From positions 9,429 to 19,835 of the forward strand of contig DCGO01000058.1 in the NCBI GenBank assembly GCA_002314605.1: 10,407 nucleotides of DNA. Reading direction: 5' to 3'. Positions 6,681 to 10,407 of this stretch are shown piece by piece. The position numbers and the translations under genes were made by a program. Position 1 is the stretch's first letter. Each line of letters opens with the position of its first letter. The DNA comes from Lentisphaeria bacterium UBA1776 (GTDB lineage Bacteria > Verrucomicrobiota > Lentisphaeria > Victivallales > Victivallaceae). Under the pieces are notes generated by a model, which worked only from the letters and a program-made list of their open reading frames with translations, searched no databases and was not told where the DNA came from.

Positions 6681-8647
6681 TTGCTCTGCTCCTCTAGGAC
6701 CATCAGACACGCACACAGATACTCGGCATATTTCCGGTAACAAGATGGTAAACAGGAATAGGCGCTCCTGCTCTTCCGGGACGCTTTGCTCATGAGATTC
6801 TCTTCGGGCGCGACGACCCCGGGTAGCGATACCAGCGGCATCTCTGGAGAATGCCGCTTCAGATATCCTGTCAAAAGCCAGTTCAGACGGAAATGGTCCA
6901 TCCGCGCCTGCCGGGCATTGGAGGCGTAGGGGACGTCCTCCCCGACCGGCGCCGGCGGGATCAGCAAAACACACTCCTTCGCCGGGATCTTCCGCCGCAA
7001 CTGCCGCAGAAGCGCAGTAAAATTCTCTTCAAACATACCTGTGTCGAAAGCAAAATTCCGGTGGGCGAGAACATTGATTAGAAATGGCTCGAACACCAGA
7101 TAATCATAATGGTCCGCAACAGGGAAATCGGCGATCTGCGTGCACGCTCTGACCAGACTTGGTCCATTCTCCGGAATACCTTCGGGCAATTTGAAACAGT
7201 CCACTCGCCCCTGCTTCAACAATGCGGCAAGATGTTTGCCCGTATTTTCGGTGAAATCGGCGGTCCCCACGACGGCGATCTTCCACTTTTTCTCCGCAAT
7301 ATCCTTCCCGGGCGAAGTTGTCCACGCCAAGCGGACCGTAACTCGAGTCTCCGTCTGAAGCAGGCGATCCTTCAGGTGCAGTTCCACTGCCGGAGTCCCC
7401 CGGCGGATCGTCAGTTTGTCCCCCATAAGGACCGCGCCCGCCGCATTGCCCGGCAAAGTCGCCTCCAACCGCGCGGCGCGTCCGTCCGCAGGAGCGAACT
7501 CGCGCCAGAAATAATCAATGGAGCCGCCGCCGCCATACAGCCGGACCTCATCCGGATAGAGCGGAGGTGCTTCGGAAGGCGGAAGTTTCGCACCGGACTT
7601 ATTCTGCCCCTTCTGTGCCGGAGAGACGGCACTACGGTCCCCGGAGAAAACTGTCCTTATGGCGCGGCACGCGACCGGCCAGCAAAGCGAATCAAAGTAC
7701 AGCAGATCAAGGTTTTCCGAATCCGGATCCCATGTCTCCTTGATCTGCCAGCGCATCCCTTCGCTGCGGGAAAAGGAGCCGCAGCGCCCGATGATGAAAT
7801 CGTCCGCCGTCCGCATCGTTTCCGGGATATAGTCTGCGAGATCCAGAGCGATGAACGCCCCCTGTTTCTTCAGTTCCAGAGGTTCCGGGAGGCGGTCCAA
7901 AATATCAGCCCGGTTACGGTTGATCAGTCCGTCCCCGGTCCGGCGGTTGAAGCGCAGAAGCCGGAAACAGGTGTGCCGGTAGTCCATGGACAGCACCTCT
8001 TCAAAAGGAAAGGAGTAATACCGGGTCCTGACATCCTCCGCGATCTCCGGACCAGACTCCTTCCCGTGCAGCAGGATGTACGCGTCCTGGTCCTCCGGCA
8101 GCCTGACCAAATATTGTTCGATCACATCCTGCCAGCCGTTGCAGTTCTTTGCAATGACCCACTTCCTGCCGGTGGCGTTAACTCGGGCGGCGATCTTCAG
8201 GCAATCCGAACTTTTGATTCCAAGCAGCAGAATCTTCGTACTCTTTTCCGCAGACAGCTGCTCCGCGAAACTCCGGATAAAAGGTTTGCGCCCAGCGGTT
8301 GCCTGCCTCAACGCCGTGCTCATGCACACTCCAGCCGTAAGCAGGATCAGGATCCCCCGTTCCCAGCGGGACCGGAATAACAATCTGCCCAGCATTCGAG
8401 TCAGAAATGCCGCTCCGCCCCCGGCAAACATCGCCAGAAACAACGCCGACGGCATGTAGTAGCGCGAAACATTGTTGCGCCGGATCAGCAACGGCAACAC
8501 ATACCCGAAAATGATCAGGCAGAACCACAGCAGTACCTTCCGGGGCCGCGTCCTCAACACGTTCTGCTCTCCAAAAAGCGCGAAAAACAAAAGTGGTGGT
8601 ATTGCGAAAAAGAACGCACCCTCCAGGATCGACAAGATTTCGGTCAT
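6677..8647 (-). CDS. Membrane protein with GT-C-like last helices and an SGNH-like extracytoplasmic domain
   Basis: This 656-residue protein has four hydrophobic segments in its first 115 residues (about 11-26, 38-55, 63-84, 97-113). The segment starting SRYYMPSALFLAMFAG is typical of a late membrane helix of GT-C glycosyltransferases of the PMT/ArnT type. Residues about 115-450 are soluble and I do not recognise a family. From about 454 (KWKIAVVGTADF) the pattern resembles an SGNH/GDSL fold: a first strand and loop, YDYLVFEPFLINV where a G-x-N-D block would sit, a strand VLLIPPAP, and a final helix RKYAEYLCACLM. The nucleophile Ser and the last Asp-x-x-His are not evident, so the domain may be inactive or not SGNH at all. 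The start at 8647 overlaps the upstream stop (ATGA) and has GGAG 5 bases upstream. The stop is TGA. The protein probably works with the preceding membrane protein. Confidence 0.7.
   Translation of the reverse strand: MTEILSILEGAFFFAIPPLLFFALFGEQNVLRTRPRKVLLWFCLIIFGYVLPLLIRRNNVSRYYMPSALFLAMFAGGGAAFLTRMLGRLLFRSRWERGILILLTAGVCMSTALRQATAGRKPFIRSFAEQLSAEKSTKILLLGIKSSDCLKIAARVNATGRKWVIAKNCNGWQDVIEQYLVRLPEDQDAYILLHGKESGPEIAEDVRTRYYSFPFEEVLSMDYRHTCFRLLRFNRRTGDGLINRNRADILDRLPEPLELKKQGAFIALDLADYIPETMRTADDFIIGRCGSFSRSEGMRWQIKETWDPDSENLDLLYFDSLCWPVACRAIRTVFSGDRSAVSPAQKGQNKSGAKLPPSEAPPLYPDEVRLYGGGGSIDYFWREFAPADGRAARLEATLPGNAAGAVLMGDKLTIRRGTPAVELHLKDRLLQTETRVTVRLAWTTSPGKDIAEKKWKIAVVGTADFTENTGKHLAALLKQGRVDCFKLPEGIPENGPSLVRACTQIADFPVADHYDYLVFEPFLINVLAHRNFAFDTGMFEENFTALLRQLRRKIPAKECVLLIPPAPVGEDVPYASNARQARMDHFRLNWLLTGYLKRHSPEMPLVSLPGVVAPEENLMSKASRKSRSAYSCLPSCYRKYAEYLCACLMVLEEQSK
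6689..6694 (-). promoter_or_regulatory. Ribosome binding site that decides the start at 6680
   Basis: GAGGAG on the minus strand lies inside the end of the upstream gene, 8 bases before the ATG at 6680. Together with the ATGA overlap it favours this start over the ATG at 6614. Confidence 0.65.
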
Positions 8648-9504
8648 AACTGCTCCATAATCTGAAAGAATCCGCGGCAGGTGTTTTCAAGGTTGTTTCC
8701 GGTACTCCAGAGGAAAACCCACAGACACCCGGCAGAGACTCCAGAAATGATCGAAAGAACGGCAAGGACCCGTATCATGCGTTTTTTCGGGACCTCTTCC
8801 CTTCTGCATTTCCCTTCCAAAAACGCAATCAGAACAAGTTCCAGCGGAAACAGAAAAATCTGTTCCTTCCTGCTCAACAAACCCATTCCCATGAGCACCC
8901 CCATGAGTAGCGCCTTATGCCATCGCCGATGCTTTGCATAACACCACGTCAACAGCATCCGGAACTGCCATACCAGCATGCACCAGAAGAGCGGCTCGCG
9001 CAGGATCCCTCCGGAGTAACGGAATACACCGGGCAGAGAGATGGTCAGCAATGCCGCGCACACGGCCAAAAAACGATCGCGGTAGAGTACCTGACAACAG
9101 GACCATACTCCCCAGACCATCCCCAGACAGAAGCCGATATTCAGCAGACGGCCTGCGCCCTCGAGCGACATCCCGAAGCCAACCAGTTTGCTCATGAGCC
9201 AGCACAACAGCAACGGATAGGTGCTGAACTGCGAAAACTCCCGAACGGAGGCATCCCAACCATATTCGACAACATGAGCCGTGAAATCCATGTAACTGTA
9301 GGAATCTGCCGGATAATCCCCGCTCATCCGCCACTGTGTGAGCCAAATCATCGCCCCTGCGAAGAGCATGACGACGCCCCAGCCGGCGATTCGGGCGACA
9401 CAGACATTCTTGTCGAAAAGTTTGAAAATCTGATTCATCCGGCTCATTTTGCTCTGCACGAAAAACGTTTTATCTCTCGGCCCATGCCCGTGTTTTTCCC
9501 TCAT
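8644..9504 (-). CDS. GT-C-like polytopic membrane protein (GT39/PMT-type N-terminal part)
   Basis: This 286-residue protein has about seven or eight hydrophobic segments (about 39-57, 96-112, 119-140, 144-162, 170-188, 196-230, 244-266). The first long loop holds D63-YPAD67-SYSYMD73, followed by a segment ending STYPLLL. This is the layout of the acidic first loop in GT-C enzymes (PMT/ArnT type), which move a sugar from a polyprenyl phosphate to an acceptor on the outer side of the membrane. REPLFW (169-174) and GLLSRKEQIFLFPLELVL (208-225) also fit that family. It is short for a GT-C enzyme and stops where further helices are expected; the next gene begins with four helices. The start at 9504 overlaps the asparagine synthase stop (ATGA). 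Its ribosome binding site is weak, so translational coupling is likely; the later Met20 and Met23 are possible starts. The sugar and acceptor cannot be read from the sequence. Confidence 0.7.
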   Translation of the reverse strand: MREKHGHGPRDKTFFVQSKMSRMNQIFKLFDKNVCVARIAGWGVVMLFAGAMIWLTQWRMSGDYPADSYSYMDFTAHVVEYGWDASVREFSQFSTYPLLLCWLMSKLVGFGMSLEGAGRLLNIGFCLGMVWGVWSCCQVLYRDRFLAVCAALLTISLPGVFRYSGGILREPLFWCMLVWQFRMLLTWCYAKHRRWHKALLMGVLMGMGLLSRKEQIFLFPLELVLIAFLEGKCRREEVPKKRMIRVLAVLSIISGVSAGCLWVFLWSTGNNLENTCRGFFQIMEQL

Positions 9505-10407
9505 GCTTTCAGAAAGGAATCCATCCAGAACTTGATGGACAGCAGGAGGAAGATATGCCGTTCCAGATTAGTTTCGTTCCGGTGCCTGCGGATTATTGTT
9601 TCGATGGGGCCCCGGGCAAAAAAATTACTGAAAGAAGAACCGCTTTCAAAGAAGATCTCCTTCAGAAGTCCCTCATTCTGAAACCATTTCCGGGTCGGGG
9701 ACTGGAATCCCCGCTTCCGGCGGTTGATGATTCTCATCGGCAATACACTTTGCGCAAACTGCTTGTGAATAATCTTCGTTTTTCTGAACCTCAAGCGGTA
9801 TTCGACCGGCAACGATTCGATGAACCGGACCAATTTCAGGTCCAGAAGCGGGACACGGCACTCCAGGGAATAGTGCATGGTGATCTTATCCGTGTAGATC
9901 AGAAGATCGTCCGCCAAATCCATCCGGGTATCCAGAGCCATCATTCGTTCCACTGGTTCCATCTTGCGCCGACAATCCAGAAGCTGATACATCCGTTGAA
10001 ACTCTCTTCCCGCATCAGGGTGGGATACGCCGACCATTTCGCGGATTTCCTCCGGAGAAAACACCTCGTAAGCCTTCAGAAAACGCGGAATGTCATCGCG
10101 GATGCCCAGCGTTTTAAGTCCCCGGGCAATCGTCTGATTTTTAACGGGAAGCCGCTTCAACAGCGGAAAGAAGGGACTCATCGCCCGGACCGGCAAAGTT
10201 CTGCGGAGCAGTTCTCCCTGATACCGGCCATATCCGCCCAGAGGTTCGTCCGCGCCCTGCCCGGTCAGCACGACTTTGACGTTCGAGGCCGCCAGTTCGG
10301 AAAGCGCCATCATCGGCAGTGCTGACGTCGTGGCCAAAGGTTCCTCCACGATGGAAACCATCTCCGCGATCCGCTGGAAAAACTGCTGATCGTCGATCTT
10401 CACAACG
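9501..10407 (-). CDS. asnB: Asparagine synthase (glutamine-hydrolysing) family, C-terminal part
   Basis: The gene enters from the right edge, so the N-terminal glutaminase domain and the ATP-binding SGGxDS loop are outside the window. The visible 300-odd residues are the later synthetase domain. They contain VVLTGQGADEPLGGYGRY, which fits the family pattern L-S/T-G-x-G-A-D-E-x-x-G-G-Y, then LADDLLIYTDKITMHYSLE and CRVPLLD, and near the end NRRKRGFQSPTRKWF; these are standard blocks of AsnB-type enzymes. The family transfers ammonia from glutamine to an ATP-activated carboxylate, normally aspartate. Copies in polysaccharide clusters are often thought to amidate a sugar acid or another precursor, which the neighbours suggest here but do not prove. 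The TGA stop overlaps the start of the GT-C-like gene by ATGA. The family call is firm; the symbol and substrate are less sure. Confidence 0.9.
   Translation of the reverse strand, partial: VVKIDDQQFFQRIAEMVSIVEEPLATTSALPMMALSELAASNVKVVLTGQGADEPLGGYGRYQGELLRRTLPVRAMSPFFPLLKRLPVKNQTIARGLKTLGIRDDIPRFLKAYEVFSPEEIREMVGVSHPDAGREFQRMYQLLDCRRKMEPVERMMALDTRMDLADDLLIYTDKITMHYSLECRVPLLDLKLVRFIESLPVEYRLRFRKTKIIHKQFAQSVLPMRIINRRKRGFQSPTRKWFQNEGLLKEIFFESGSSFSNFFARGPIETIIRRHRNETNLERHIFLLLSIKFWMDSFLKA

Noticed and set aside
6681..6974. Extension of the 668-residue protein upstream to an ATG-type start at 6974
   Set aside because: The added part overlaps the previous gene by almost 300 bases and would bury the signal peptide; the RBS and ATGA overlap support 6680.
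7109..8380. A 423-codon open frame on the plus strand
   Set aside because: It is antisense to the membrane/SGNH-like gene, arginine-rich, with no recognisable domain; its composition mirrors the opposite strand.

Overview
All credible genes in this window lie on the minus strand and are transcribed from the right edge towards the left. The order is: a partial asparagine-synthase-type amidotransferase, a polytopic GT-C-like membrane protein, a membrane-anchored protein with a large non-membrane C-terminal half, then three related signal-peptide proteins that resemble the SGNH-type alginate acetyltransferases AlgX/AlgJ. The third of these is broken. The first four genes are joined by three successive 4-base ATGA stop/start overlaps (9501-9504, 8644-8647, 6677-6680). 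After these come a 57-base gap and a 129-base gap. This looks like the 3' part of one operon.

The likely theme is a surface or exported polysaccharide: making or amidating a precursor in the cytoplasm (asparagine synthase family), glycosyl transfer at the membrane (GT-C-like protein), and modification outside the membrane, perhaps O-acetylation (AlgX/AlgJ-like proteins). That is inference from family resemblance and gene order. No MBOAT (AlgI-type) acetyl donor, polymerase or export gene is visible here, so the acetylation role is not proven.

The organism is a bacterium with moderately high GC, strong Shine-Dalgarno sites, many signal peptides and the standard code (TGA, TAG and TAA all end genes). 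A Gram-negative host is likely. The protein style suggested the Verrucomicrobiota/Lentisphaerota group to me, but this is a low-confidence guess without a search.

Most notable: a tandem array of three AlgX/AlgJ-like proteins whose catalytic Asp-x-His motif is replaced by Asn-x-His-Pro (Glu in the broken copy) while the Ser motif is kept. The two intact copies share perfect nucleotide tracts of 50 and 61 bases inside otherwise diverged sequence. The GT-C-like membrane region seems divided between two overlapping genes. The oldest paralog carries one frameshift and one internal TGA. A nested inverted-repeat structure sits just downstream of the last gene at the left edge.
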